From Piezodorus guildinii (taxonomy: Eukaryota; Arthropoda; Insecta; Hemiptera; Pentatomidae), in the NCBI GenBank assembly GCA_023052935.1, contig CM041292.1, forward strand, positions 35,036,639-35,100,638: 64,000 bases of DNA, written 5' to 3'. This document shows, piece by piece, positions 42,221-54,150 of this stretch (the stretch's first letter is position 1; each line of letters begins with the position of its first letter). The translations under genes and the position numbers were made by a program. The notes beneath the pieces are model-generated. The model was not told where the DNA came from and did not search any database. It worked only from the letters and a program-made list of their open reading frames with translations.

Positions 42221-43100
42221 GTCTGGTGCGGGCAACACACGACTTTCATTTACCTCCGTTTTTAGAATCAATTAAAGAATTTTCAAATACAGTTGGAGAT
42301 AAAAATGAGTGAAAGCATTAAAGAATTAATTAAATGGAATTTCTATAGAAACGTGTGTTTTATTAAAACATCTATTATATTATTATCTTAAATAATCACT
42401 TAGTTTTATCGGCTTTTCATCACTCTCTACTAACTTTTAAAAGCTTGTGTATGAGATAATATTTTTTTCTAAAATCTCAAGCTTTCCAACGGTATATCAT
42501 ACATGTATATTACTGTTCTTAGGTTCAAAAACAAAAAATTGCATAAAAAATATTTGTTTTCAGTTTTCTCCTTTAGTTGAGTATCGAATTCATTTACCTG
42601 TTTTTCATCAGTGGTAACAAGATAATATAGTTATTTTTATAGAATCAACAAAATTAAAGGTACTTTAGAGGAAGCAAATTTAAAATATCGGCATTTAAGC
42701 CCTGTCAGACCATTTTAATCCGAATGAAACCTAAATGATATTAAAGCCCATTAAATTTTACATCGCTATAGCGAGTTTAAATAAAATCGTCGGAACCGTT
42801 TTCGAGAAAATCGAAAAAAGGTGCAAAATGCATCGTATAAAGTGGCTCTTCTGGTAAGCTGATTTTTATGAAAAAGATTTTGTAACATTTCGGGCGTATA
42901 ATTGTCTTAATTATGAAATTTCAGTTTCATAGGACTTACCGTTTCCGTCCGGGAGTTACCACACACACACACCTTTTTGCGGGACTTGTTTATTTGGGCT
43001 CAGGGGACCCTTAAATGTGTATTTCCGTTGAAAACTGGAATTCTAAAATTTTCACGATCGCAATACTTTCCCTTACTATATACAGTAAGTGAAAGTAAAA
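42221..43100 (-). mobile_element. Near-complete copy of the ACTTTCACTTA-ended repeat
   Basis: From 'ctggtgcgggcaacacacga' and 'ctttcatttacctccg' to 'actatatacagtaagtgaaa'. It carries a short (CA)n (42,960-42,972). It is close in sequence to the 2,930 copy but lacks that copy's 125-bp insertion, which confirms the insertion is secondary. Confidence 0.8.
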
Positions 43101-43151
43101 ATATACCTGTTTTTATTAATGAAAATAGTCTCCATTACTTACTTTTGATTT

Positions 43152-43152
<1 letters not shown>

Positions 43153-43236
<84 letters not shown>
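43153..43236. repeat. (TA)n tract, about 42 units
   Basis: A near-perfect dinucleotide run, about 50 bp to the right of the preceding repeat copy. Confidence 0.95.
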
Positions 43237-43243
<7 letters not shown>

Positions 43244-43840
43244 TCTGCTAAATAAGCGTGTACTGAAAATTTGAGGGAAAAAAATTGGTCTGAGCATAGT
43301 CACCTCCTTGGAGAGTGTTTGGTCTATAATCTGTACCACTTTTGTTAGAACTTAACACCTACTTAACTTAACACCCCCTCAAGGGTTGTGACTATTTTTC
43401 TATCACCTAACGAATTCGCAACGTAGGGAACGTAAATGGTAGACAGAGGAAGAAGAACGGAAGGATGTAACGCAGATAGCAGATCAGAGTGGTGTCTTAA
43501 ACTTCTCGAATGGTTCAGTGGACGCACACGTGGCCTCAAGTGCAGCCAAAGTGTGTGGTCTTCGTCCTCATCACCCTTCTTAGCTCAAGTACCATTGTCA
43601 GCATGGCGAGTCAGCGCCTAGAAAAAAAATTATGTAACTTCTTCAGTTCTTAGATTATTATATGATTTTCCTAATGCTTACATCATTGCACCAAGCCTGT
43701 CTTTGACAATAATTTAGACTACCTGTTAATTGTTACCGGACCACGTAAGAAATTGGGATTTTTAAAAGACGTAATGCGTAAGATTATCTTACTTAAGTCT
43801 TCTAATGTTAAATAGAAATCTAAGTCAAATTAAAAAAAAA
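43237..43840. other. Non-coding, nothing recognised
   Basis: A 61-codon frame at 43,436 with composition nearer to coding shows no family. No repeat match was seen. Confidence 0.35.
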
Positions 43841-43844
43841 AAAT

Positions 43845-44760
43845 CTGGTGCGCGCAATGTATGACTTTCACTTACTTTTGTTGTTAAAATCAAGTGAAGT
43901 ATTTTCATATGAAAAAAAAAGGAAGGTATTAAATGATTTTTTTTCAGATGAAAAAAGGTTAATGAATTAATTAAATAGGGTTTCAAAAGAAACATGTGTC
44001 TGATATTAAATAATCCTATATATTATTATCTACAACAATCAGTTTTATCAGCTTTTCATCAAACTCCATTAGCTTTCGCAATTTTGTGTATAAGATAATA
44101 CCTTTTCTTTAATTTTTTTGGGAGTTTTCTTAATATAAACATTTAAAAAAGCAAGTGATTGGGTGAGGAACGGAAGGCAGTGTGTACTTTTTTAAATGTT
44201 TATAATATCTTTTTTTTAATCTTTACCTATCAAGCGGTATATTATACATCTATATTAATATTCTTAAGTTCAAAAACACAAAAATTGTATAATTAATATT
44301 TTTTAGCTCTTTTCTCCTTTTGTTGGATGTGGAATTCTTTAGAGGTCCTTTAGAGGATAAAAACTTAATATATTGGCATTTAAGCCTTCTCAGAAAACCT
44401 TTGTAAGATTCAGTTATAGTAAATTTGAGCCGAAACGTCGGAGAAATCAAAATACCTTTAACACGACTGACTCCATATTATTTCTACCCAATGATAATTT
44501 AAGCAGTCGACCATACATCCTCAATTTAATTTCTTTATACCGAAATATTACAATTACTCTCATTATGTAACCTACATCATACGAAACCCTCTTTAAATTT
44601 TACATCGATTCAGTGAGCTAAATCAAAATCGTTAGAGCCGTTTTTGAGAAAATCGTAACAAGGTACAAAATGCATGGTATAATGTAACATTTTCGGTCTG
44701 TCGATTTTGATTAAAAAGTTGCTGTAACATCTCTAGCGTATAGTTTTCTTAAATATTTTT
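43845..44760 (-). repeat. Diverged copy of the ACTTTCACTTA-ended repeat with insertions
   Basis: Left end 'ctggtgcgcgcaatgtatga' and 'ctttcacttactt'. The middle matches ('atcagcttttcatc', 'ttttacatcgattcagtgag', 'gccgtttttgagaaaatcgt') and it breaks off near 'agttttcttaaat'. About 44,393-44,570 is extra sequence containing 'gccgaaacgtcgg', a phrase also present in the hammerhead-like patch at 38.9 kb. Confidence 0.7.
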
Positions 44761-45237
44761 GTTTGTTTTTTACAATGAACAAACAATTGTTTATTTAATA
44801 TTCACAAGCTTGTTTAGAGTAAACCATATATTTTATACTATCTAATACACAAGTTAAAAAAATTGTATCATAAAATATTCGTTTTTATTTAATTACCTGA
44901 CTGTATAAAATGTTCCTATCACTTATTTAAGATTTAATGCAATTCAAGGAGGGAATTACAATAATTTCAAATATTATTACGAAATAAAGCTTAACATCAT
45001 TCGTTTTCCTAAAATACATAGTACTTGTGCTGTTCATATCAACCGTCAGTTATATGATTGTTAAAAAACGAAATTATAAATTCAGAATAATTCGAAAAGA
45101 ATGCATTTATTTGTTAAATATGAATAATTTGAACATTTATTTGAAAAATAGATTTGGTATGGGAATTCAAAGCCATCGTACTTGATAATCATATCCATAT
45201 TTTTGAGTAGTTGTTTAATGCATATTTAAAAAATAGT

Positions 45238-45297
<60 letters not shown>

Positions 45298-45640
45298 GGA
45301 TTGCTTTAATTTATTTTTATTATTAACTATTTTATCCTGTCTTAATTATAGCTTACATAGTGTTTAAATGAATACCAACACTGGTATTTAATAATAGGTA
45401 AATCAAGCAATGCGGAACTCCTTCATTATGACAGACGCAACCCGCAAAGCCTATATACGCCTTGTGACGATTCAGTAATAAATTGGTGTGGAGACTGGTT
45501 TTCTTATTAGAGGTGGCACTGTAAGCTATAATTACCTCATTTAGTAACTATTTTGTACGACCACTAAGAATTTTAATTACAATATATATTTATCTATTTT
45601 AGCTTTATAATAATAATTTTTTTTGTATTCTTAATTTGTG
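44761..45640. other. AT-rich, including a (TA)n tract at 45,239-45,292
   Basis: About 27 TA units; otherwise no recognised feature. Confidence 0.5.
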
Positions 45641-45651
45641 AAACCTATTTC

Positions 45652-45966
45652 CTAAGTCAGTTTCCTACTGTGAAAGACATTGGATATATATTTTTTTTTT
45701 TCACAGCCGACTTCATACATCGAAGAAGATATCCTCTTGTGAATCTGGAACGGTCCGATTCTTACTTTATCGGTCTTTCTCCTGTTCATCTTACTTCCAT
45801 TCTCAACGTAGACAGCATCTCCAACTTTAAATTCGAACTCCCTTCTGTTTTTGTCCACTCTAGCTTTGTTTTTTTCAAAACTTTTCATCGAATTTCGAAA
45901 TGCTTCTTCTCTATCTTCGGTATGATTGTAATTTCCAGCTGGTGACTTATTTGTATTATTATATGT
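45652..45966 (-). pseudogene. Ty3/gypsy integrase C-terminal (GPF) fragment
   Basis: The minus-strand frame reads GNYNHTEDREEAFRNSMKSF, then FEFKVGDAVYVENGSKMNRR, then VRIGPFQIHKRISSSMYEVG and SNVFHSRKLT. The VGD-VYV, R-GPF-I and N-FH-KL motifs define the integrase C-terminal domain of gypsy-type LTR retrotransposons. Roughly 100 codons are open; no protease, RT, RNase H or LTR was found nearby. The upstream end runs into one arm of an inverted repeat. Confidence 0.85.
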
Positions 45967-46108
45967 TGACTGTTATAAAATAACGTGTAATTTAATTAAT
46001 ATTTATAGATTAATAAAATCAGTTTAAAAGAAACTTAAAAATTAAATAACACGTTATTTTATAACAATCAACATATAATAATGCAATAAATCACCAGCTG
46101 GAAATTAC
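45928..46108. repeat. 181-bp imperfect inverted repeat
   Basis: Arm 45,928-45,996 ('gtaatttccagctggtga' ... 'ttataaaataacgtgt') and arm 46,040-46,108 (its complement, ending 'tcaccagctggaaattac') enclose a 44-bp spacer. The outer ~40 bp of the left arm is part of the gypsy integrase frame, so the right arm is an inverted copy of element sequence. Confidence 0.88.
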
Positions 46109-47084
46109 ATATTGTTAATGGAAGAAATACATAATATATGTAAGAGTGGATATTACCTAGTGTTGGACGTATGAAATATCGTTCCTATCCTTGTGACATG
46201 TTTTAGATTCAGAAGACAAAGGGGATGTTTATTGATTATGACATTTGTTAAAGCCAGACTAGAATATTAAATTTACGAAGAAAACTCTTATAGATCTGTT
46301 CCAAGGGTGATTTCATCCCATTTATTGAATCCGATTTTTTTTAAGGTTTTCAAAACGAAGGATAAATGAATCCATCTTTTTTATTCCTCCAATCTGTAGA
46401 CGTGACTTCTTACTTTCTTCGATATTGAATAAATTCGTCCCTTTAATTAAATGAAAGATGAAAAAAATAAAATAAAGAAAAAAAAAAAGGAGGGAAGAGA
46501 TTGGTACCTGACAAAAGAGATTTATGCTTTGGAGATTCGTGCTAATATGAAAAGTTTGATGAAACATGGAGGGAAATGACTTGACTGAGGACTTTGATTA
46601 TTCTTTCCCGAAGAGGAGCTTCCAAATTTGACAAATGTCTTTATTAAGTTTTGACAGAGGAGGAAGTTGAAGAGTGGACCAGAGGCTGTAGGTAATTTCC
46701 TCAATCTCCTGCGAGGGCTAATCTATCACTGCTCTTCAGGAGAAGGACCTCCTCTAATTGTCACTCCTCCAGGAGATTGCCTCGCCTCTTGGATATCCGA
46801 CCCCTCCTACTCCCTTGTCTCCCTCTGATAGCCTATCGTATTGTCTCCTCTCCTTTGCTATAATGTAATAGTTAATAATAATATTATATCATAGCGCAAT
46901 AAAGTCACCTTGGCTAATCTCATAATTAATTGAGACGTTGATTTCCAAAAGTTACTAATGGACATATTTTATGAAATTGATATTTTCCCATATTCGTATT
47001 CTCATCATTTAGATGTATCTAAATCTTCTATTTAATTTTATCTTATGAACACTCGAGTCTTTTAATAACGCGATTTATAAATTC

Positions 47085-47088
<4 letters not shown>
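46109..47088. other. Non-coding with a non-repeat island
   Basis: About 46,560-46,860 is GC-richer and pyrimidine-rich and matches nothing else in the window. No exon is supported. Confidence 0.4.

Positions 47089-47149
<61 letters not shown>
47089..47149. repeat. Long T homopolymer
   Basis: About 60 T with one A, probably the tail of a minus-strand retroposon whose body I cannot identify, or an expanded A tract. Confidence 0.8.
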
Positions 47150-47153
<4 letters not shown>

Positions 47154-47790
47154 CTACCAAGGAGAGGATTCCAAATATGTCTCACCGAAATATTTTTAGG
47201 TAAAAGTTTACTGCTAGTTTAATGCCTAGACTCTGCGAAATATTAGGGGCCAACGCAAAATATTATCTCATAATGCAATAAAATCACCTCTATTAATTTT
47301 ATCATCGATTGAGTCGTTGATTTCGAACAGGTACACAGAGTAGACATCTGTATGAAAAGAAACTAACAATGAGCTATACTGCCACACTAATAAACTCAGA
47401 GAAAACCCAAACTTTCTAGGGGCATATAGAGAGAATGGACAGACAATACTAGACTTACAAAGAGAATCTTTAATGTGTTACACAGTTCAAGCCAAAAAAA
47501 ACAAATTGGTATCGTGAAATAGAGGAAGACTTGAGGCAGTTGTTGATCAACATGCAAATGATAGGATACAGAAAGGAATTAACAAGCATAAGGGTTTATT
47601 TATTAAATATTTTATAACATTCAACACCCTCCCCCCTTCAAAGGACTATTATCGGTTAATTACACTTAATTACTCTTCTTTAAGAAATTTATTATTTCTT
47701 ATTTATTTTATTATATCTTTACATATTTTTCCCCATAATATGATATAAGAATATAATATATAATAATTTTAATATAAGAATTATTTTTAA
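47150..47790. other. AT-rich, possible degraded retroelement
   Basis: About 47,400-47,600 reads as broken coding sequence on the plus strand, without a family I can name. Confidence 0.3.
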
Positions 47791-47792
47791 TA

Positions 47793-48711
47793 TTGGGTTG
47801 TTTCACATGAAATGTCTGTTTTTATAGTTTATGAAATACATAAAGGATTTTGCAGGTCTCTGTTGTTTTCTTCCGAATGTTTACATATTTAAAGTAAACA
47901 GTTACTAATCCTCTACCTTTGTATTATAAACATTAGCTTCCCAATCAATTACCCACATTTTAGTAAATCTCCAAATATGAACATGGAAGAACGCGATTTT
48001 TGAGTAATATTTTTGTACGAGTTTAAACTCGGCCATTCAGCAGCTGAGGCCGCTAGAAATATTTGCAAGGCGTTTGGGGAAGGGAGTGTTAATGAACGAA
48101 CCATTCGCCGTTGGTTTGCTAAGTTCTCAGCTGGGGATACCGACTTAGAACACGCCCCGAGGAAGACCTCCGTCCGTAATAGACAACGATATCCTCAAAC
48201 ATACAGTAGAAGGAAACCCCTACCAAACAGTTAAAGGACTATCAGCCCAACTAAATGCAAGTGCATCTTCCGTTTCCAGACATTTAAAGCGTATTGGGAA
48301 AGTAAAAAAGCTCGAAACATGGGTACCTCATGATCTCACTGAGCGGGTGCAAGACCCCATGTTTCAAAACATACCGTGCAAAAATTGAATGAACTGAGCT
48401 ACGAGTTCTTCCGCACCCACCATATTCTCCTGACTTGTCTCCAACAGATTACCACCTATTCAGGAATTCAGACAACTTCGTGAAAGGAAAACTTTTTGAA
48501 AATGATGATCAAGTGAAAAGTGCGTTTTCAGATTTTGTTTCACTTCAAAGCTTAGAGTTTTTCAGTCCGGGGATAAAAAAGTAGGTGTCACGTTGGGAAA
48601 AATGTGTAGAAAAAAAGGTAAATACTTCGAATAAAATTATCTTGTTTTCATATCGTATTTTTAATAAAAATCTTTACCTTGAAAACGGACATTTCATGTG
48701 ACACAACCCAA
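47793..48711 (+). mobile_element. mariner element with near-perfect ends, internally deleted
   Basis: The ends 'ttgggttgtttcacatgaaa' and its complement ('tttcatgtgacacaacccaa') are almost identical for about 30 bp and are flanked by TA on both sides. The length is 919 bp against about 1.3 kb for intact mariners. Confidence 0.92.
47977..48640 (+). pseudogene. mariner transposase, broken
   Basis: From ATG 47,977 an early stop (TGA at about 48,001) is followed by the helix-turn-helix region (AEAARNICKAFGEGSVNERT, IRRWFAKFSAGD). A frame change leads into DNDILKHTVEGNPYQTVKGL and SSVSRHLKRIGKVKKLETWV, the second DNA-binding region with the WVPHDLTE linker. The next recognisable block is PPYSPDLSPTDYHLFR from near the C-terminal catalytic residue. 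The stretch holding the first two catalytic aspartates is deleted. Confidence 0.88.
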
Positions 48712-49320
48712 TAATTAAAAATAATATAAGAATCGTTTTTTTTATGTATTTCCATAATTACTCCTTTAAGCCATATGTGTATGTGAAAACTGTTACAATT
48801 TCGCATTTAGCAAGTTGGAAGCCTAGAACTGTTGTGATCTCTCATTAAAAACGTTAGAACTTGCCCCACGGAGCCTAAGCAGCTAACACAGTCCCACCTC
48901 ACGCGTAAAATCGTAGATATTCGCCCCAGCGTGAACGTGTTAAACTTAACGGTCACAACAATAGACAGATTAGCAATATGTCAATAGCTGAAAGGCAAGT
49001 TAGAAGAAGGCTAAAGAGAAATTTATTAGCTAAATTAAAGCCTAGGAAAGGATTTAGGCCAATACAATACCTGCTGTGCACTCAGTATGCCATTTTCTTC
49101 TTATCTTCAGACATTCTCTTCTCTACATATTTAAAATTATATAGCGATTCTTCTTTTAAACTCCATCTAAACCACGTGATGAATACTTATACATTGCCAT
49201 TTAGCTTTTATTTGGAATGGAAAATTTAATTTTCTGTAATGAAGTCATCAAAAAATTATTCATGAATTAGGAGTATTAATATAGACATTGGGGAGTGCAA
49301 GATTTAAAAAAAGTTGTTAT
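48712..49320. other. Non-coding, nothing recognised
   Basis: AT-rich sequence. The 83-codon frame at 48,978 (RQVRRRLKRNLLAKLKPRKG) is basic at its start but otherwise unlike any family I know. Confidence 0.35.
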
Positions 49321-49321
49321 G

Positions 49322-49446
49322 CATTAAGTTCACGGGTTCAAACCCGCAGGTGGCCCTAGGATTTTTTAATGGGGGTAAAAATCCTTAGTTATGCCGTCCT
49401 TCAGAAGGGACGTAAACAGGTGTTCCTAAGCCTTTGTGATGTCACC
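49322..49446 (+). repeat. tRNA-derived SINE, family 1, 3' part missing
   Basis: B box 'gggttcaaacccgcaggtgg', then 'ttagttatgccgtccttcag' and 'gatgtcacctacttg', where similarity stops. What follows ends in 'aataaaggcatttg' and an A run, so another retroposed 3' end may abut it. Confidence 0.75.
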
Positions 49447-49635
49447 TACTTGTTGTACTATGCACTTTCCTTCCCCATGCCTACCATGTCTGATCTCATA
49501 TTTGCACAGTACATTTGCTGATCGTCAGGTAGCTTCTGAAGTGTGAATAAAGGCATTTGAACAGAAAAAAAAAATAAAATAAAACTGTTTTCAACTTTAA
49601 GTTTATTTAATAGTTCTTAAATTAATTTTAAAAAC

Positions 49636-49678
49636 CGTGTTAAGTGAAAGTCGTGAATCGCCCGCACCAGATTTTTGT
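49636..49678 (+). repeat. End fragment of the ACTTTCACTTA-ended repeat
   Basis: 'gttaagtgaaagtcgtgaat' and 'cgcccgcaccagatttttg' match the right end of the 37,621 copy. Confidence 0.7.
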
Positions 49679-49789
49679 TTTTGACTTATAAGCTGGAAAA
49701 AATTATTATAAATTGCTTTAGTCACTAATCAATTTATTTAAAAAAGTCAATATCTTGAAACTAATTTATATAATTATGATTGTAAATTA

Positions 49790-50403
49790 ATTTTACTGTT
49801 GACTAATTACAATCCTTATGGATTTCCCGTTGATAGAACACCCACGGGGACGTGAGTCGAACTCAGTCTTCCGGGGAGAAAAGAAAGAAGTATTTCGGTA
49901 GTGGGGGAAGGGAGAAGAGGCACAAAGAGCGGCTGCTATCGACGAGATAACCTCCCCTCGCCGGCGATCGCTATCCGCCACCTGGATTAACTTCCAAACT
50001 GTCCTTCACTCCCGCCTTTATGTTCATTCCCTCTTTATATCCTCTCCTCTCTGCTCCAGATGAGGTCCAGGCCACCACCGTATAATTGATACGTACCATT
50101 AACCCCTCCAAAGATCGCTGTTCCGCCTTTTAGTTGGTTTTATTTGTCGGCGGAGGAGGGTTTGGGACAGGTTGGGATTCCTGCCGAGATAGCCATCTCC
50201 ACTCCTTATTACATAACCCATTACTGGCCTTTATCTAAATCGTAAATAATTACTATCCTTGAATTTCGAAATCCATTCCGCGGAATGTCGCTTTTTATGT
50301 TATATCAAACACGTTATCAAGATCTCCAAGCAAACCTTCTGCGTTACAAATTATTGAGGATGGTATAATCAACTTAAATGTTAAACATATAATTGTTTGA
50401 AAA
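49790..50403. other. Non-repeat island
   Basis: GC-richer sequence with GAGATAGC at 50,186-50,193 and 'ggcgatcgctatccgcc' near 49,962. No repeat match and no accepted exon. Confidence 0.45.
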
Positions 50404-50407
50404 TTTA

Positions 50408-51017
50408 AAAATCTGGTGCCCACAATACACCACTTTTACTTACTTCCCTTGTCAAAATCAATTTAAGAATTTTTTAATTAATTTAATTTTTAAGATGAAA
50501 ATCAATTTTTAAGAATTATTTTATTTATTACATTTTTGTGGGCGAAAAACATCATAATCGGTTATCATCGCCCTATTTCAATATTTACATTGAATTGTAC
50601 AGAGTTCTTTTAATGCATTTAGAATTTTGGAATTTACATCTTCACGGTCGCATAATACTTCTGTAAGGGAGCGTGGTACTTCATGCTTTGCCATAATTCT
50701 CGTGTAATAATTTTTAAGAATTGATTACATTGAATTCAATGGAAACATGTGTTTTATCAAATAATCTACTATATTATTATATGCGACAATAGATTTATCG
50801 GCTTTTCATTTTTTCTAAAACCTTAAGCTTTCCAACAGTATATTATATTACTGTTTTTATGTACAAAAACACTAAAATTGCATACAAAATATTTTTGCCC
50901 TTTCTTCTTTATTTGGATATCGATTTAGTTGATCTTATATATATATCCGTCTTTGATCAATGCTAACAAGATGGCATCGCAAGAAAGAAGAGGAAGAATT
51001 TTCGAAGAGAAAAAAAT
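50408..51017 (-). repeat. ACTTTCACTTA-ended repeat, left part, split by the jockey LINE
   Basis: Left end 'ctggtgcccacaatacacca' and 'cttttacttacttcc'; middle 'ttatcggcttttcat' and 'aagctttccaacagtatatt'. It continues on the far side of the LINE at 55,501. The tandem duplication starts inside it, at 50,778. Confidence 0.78.
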
Positions 51018-51180
51018 GGAAAATAAATTTTTTTTTTTTTTTTAACTTAATATTTTTATTTGCACCTGTATATGTTACAATCAGCAAATGAGTTCTATTT
51101 GATAAACATAGCATGGGTTGGCATGAGGGAGATAGTACCCAGTGGTGCATCCTCCTGACATTCAAAAACAAACTATTTTT

Positions 51181-53541
51181 TCAGGCTAGGAGGTCCCTCA
51201 TCCAACTCCTTTTCAGCCTACGCCGAGTTATGTATGGTATGTCAGTTGTAGCCATGTTTTGTACAAGTTTGTTTCTATGTCCATTTAGTTTGTCGTGAAA
51301 TCGTTTGTAAGTCAGTCGAATGTGGTTTATTGTAGTTGGAATACGTAAGTCAGTGTGTAGGGTATCGTTTGATACATATGGTGGTGAGTTCATTGCTAGT
51401 CTTAAAAATTGCGATTGAAAGGTTTGTATTTTTCGTATGTGTGTCTTTTTAGCGGGTCCGTATATTTGGCAAGCGTAAGTCCATATTGGTTTTAATAAAT
51501 AAGTGTAAACATTTAGTTTCTGTCTGGTGGATAATTTAGAACGTCTATGTAATATTGAATATAATAGTCTAAGTCGAAAGTTTAGCGTTTTACGTTTTGT
51601 CTTGACGTGTGGGCCCCATGTCAATCTTTTGTCAAATATTAGTCCTAAGTACGTTACTGTATTTGTTTGCGGTAAAGGGTTATTGTCTATGTAAACTGAA
51701 GGGCAGATTCCGCGTCTAAGTGTAAATGTAATATGTAGTGACTTGTCATGGTTAATTTTTAACTTCCATTTCTTACACCAGTTTTGTACGTTGTCCAAAT
51801 GGTGTTGTAATATCATACTGGTTTGTATAGGGTCTGTGTTTCTCGTAATAATTGCAGTGTCGTCGGCATATGTCGCGGTTAAGATGTTTTGGTCTGTTGG
51901 TAAGTCATATGTGTATATTAAGTAGAGAAGAGGGGCAAGGATAGAACCTTGGGGTACACCTGCAGAAATTGGTTTTATTGATGAGGTCTCAGAACCCTGT
52001 CGGACAGAGAAGAAACGGTCATAGAGAAAAGATTGTAAAACTAAGTAATATGTGCTTGAAAGTATAGGTTTTAGTTTAAAAAGAAGACCCTGGTGCCATA
52101 CTCTATCAAAAGCCTGAGTAACATCCAAAAAAGCCCCAGATGCGTACTGTTTTAGTTCTAGTGCAGTAGTAATGTAGTCGGTAACTCTGTGTAGCTGTTG
52201 TGTTGTGGAATGAAAAGAGCGAAATCCGAATTGGTGATCTGGTAATATGTCGTGGTCTGTCAGTATGTTAATAATCCGTTCGTACAACAGTTTTTCAAAT
52301 ATTTTCGAACATACCGGAAGAAGGCTAATAGGTCTATAAGAGGCAGGTCTATTTTTGTCTTTGTTAGGTTTATGTACCATTGAAATTGAAGAATATTTCC
52401 ATTGAATAGGGAATTTAGTTGTCCTAAGTATAGCATAGTACAGTGTTGTAAGGAAGACTAAAGCTTTTCTGGGGATTTTTTGTAGTATTTTTGCAGTGAT
52501 AAGGTCATAACCAGGGGTCTTCTTTTTTGGCATTATCATAATCTGTCTTGATACTTCAGAAGGAGTAAAGGTTTTTGGCGGAAAGGACATAGGAAGAGGT
52601 GAGTTTAAGACTTTCTGCACATAATTTTCGTGTTGTATGTCTGTTAAGTCTGTGTGAGTTTTAAAAACAGTTAAAAGGTAGTCAGCAAAAATTACAGATT
52701 TCTCTTTGTCCGACACAGCCCAAGAACCATCATCTTTTCTCAATGGGACGGATACTTCGCGATGTTTTAGGAGGCGCTTGGTATGTCGCCAAAGACTGCT
52801 GTCGTTCGTTGTCAAGTTTTCCAGATATTTGTCAAAGTTAGTTTGTTTAAATTTTCGTATTTCTCGCTTTAGTTCATTATTAAGTTTGTTGAAGGTTCGT
52901 CTGTCTGAAGGAAGTCTGTTAGTTTGCCATTGTTTTCGTGATCGTCTCTTGGCTCTTATTAGGTCCCTGATGTATTGAGGGTAGGACGGTAAACTTACTC
53001 CTTGCCTTCTTTTTATTTCTTGTGAGGACCAGGGAGCTTCTTGGATGGTTGAGGTGAAAAGTTCAACCGCTTCTTCTAAATCCTTTTCGGTTTTTAATGC
53101 TTTAGGCACGGTAAGCTGGTCATTAATACATTCATTAAAGATGTCCCAATTTATGACGCCGTAAGTGAGTGATGGTCTCCTTTCTGCAAAGAATTTTTCT
53201 ACCCCCAACATCAGGGTTACCGGTAAATGGTCCGAGCCAAGATCTGTTTCGGTAATAATGGTAATTGGTAGAGTTGTCAAATCTTTGGCTATAAATATGT
53301 CAAGTACGTCAGGTTTTTTGTACTGAGAATTTGGTAAGTAAGTTGGTTTGTCGGGGACAAATACATTTAATGACAACTGGGTAACAGCAGACTTGAGTCT
53401 CCTGCCTCTTGGTGTGCATAAACGTGAACCCCAGTGTTGATGTTTCGCATTGAAGTCGCCTCCAGCAAGGAATGTTCTACCAAATGATTGAAAGAGTTCT
53501 ACGAACATTTGCTCTGTTAGAATATCAGTAGATAGAAGCAA
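51181..53541 (-). pseudogene. Jockey ORF2, main part: endonuclease end and reverse transcriptase, copy A
   Basis: 786 codons, frame open. The endonuclease resumes at FLAGGDFNAKHQHWGSRL and ends DLGSDHLPVTL. The RT has KKTPGYDLI, PASYRPISLLPVCSKIFEKL, FGFRSFHSTTQQ, GAFLDVTQAFDRVWH, AGVPQGSILAPLLY and catalytic TYADDTAI. The C-terminus has KPIWTYACQIYGPAKK and NSPPYVSNDTLHTDLRIP. No RNase H domain is present, as in jockey-clade elements. RT residues look intact; only the upstream break makes it a pseudogene. Confidence 0.92.
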
Positions 53542-53872
53542 TTGTTATGTTTCTGTGGTTGGTCTGTAGCTGTATCCCTGTTATTTGTATTTGAGCCGTC
53601 GAGTTTACGTGTATTGGATAATGTTTAAGGTTAGATTTAATTAGTATGGCTGTCCCTCCGTGGGCAGTATTGTCTGGATGGTCTGTTCTGTACAAAGTAT
53701 AATTTGGTATGTAAAGTTTGTTACGTGAAGTTAGATGTGTTTCCGTCAGAAGTACAATGTCAATACGTTTTTGTTGCATATAAATTTCCAGTTCAGTTTT
53801 ATGTCGAAGTATTCCGTTTGTGTTCCAAAGAAGGATTGACAGGGAGCCAACAGTCAGAGAACTAATGTCCAT
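53525..53872 (-). pseudogene. Jockey ORF2, endonuclease N-terminal part, copy A
   Basis: 115 codons: LSILLWNTNGILRHKTELEI, VLLTETHLTS, TAHGGTAILI and NITIASIY, then a stop. These are the first motifs of the apurinic-type endonuclease. The next motif (a CPP-type loop expected after ASIY) is missing and the frame shifts, so a small deletion of a few codons plus a frame change broke ORF2 here. Confidence 0.85.
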
Positions 53873-54150
53873 AAGTAGCAGTTAGGGCTTGTGTTAGTTG
53901 TGATATTTGATTCATTAGGGTCAAAAGGGGCTGGATGAGGGCACTTAAATTATTTAATAAATTTGTTTGTTGGGAAGGTAAAGACCCAGCTGGTTGCACC
54001 AGCTGACTACTATCTTCCCTCATACCTGATCTTGGATATGGCTGAGGCTGATGAGTCTCTAAGTTCGGTCTAGGACAGTTCGGGCGCTCCATTCTTGGAA
54101 GAAAGTGAAAGGTTCCGAAGGCTGCTGTTGATAAGGGCTGTTTGGTAGTG
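53862..54150 (-). pseudogene. Displaced C-terminal end of jockey ORF1, copy A
   Basis: The frame with LLNNLSALIQPLLTLMNQIS ends ATYGH and a stop overlapping the ORF2 start by about 11 bases (TATGGACATTAG), the usual ORF1/ORF2 overlap of jockey elements. This supports it as the true end of ORF1, separated from the main frame by a frameshift. Confidence 0.65.

Noticed and set aside
47089..47149. Poly(T) run as a minus-strand retrogene tail
   Set aside because: No open frame, target duplication or family body was found next to it, so only a homopolymer is reported.
50935..51171. 78-codon minus-strand frame duplicated at 57,451-57,687
   Set aside because: It covers the jockey 3' UTR, its poly(A) (a run of Lys) and flanking repeat; identical duplication comes from the tandem block, not selection.
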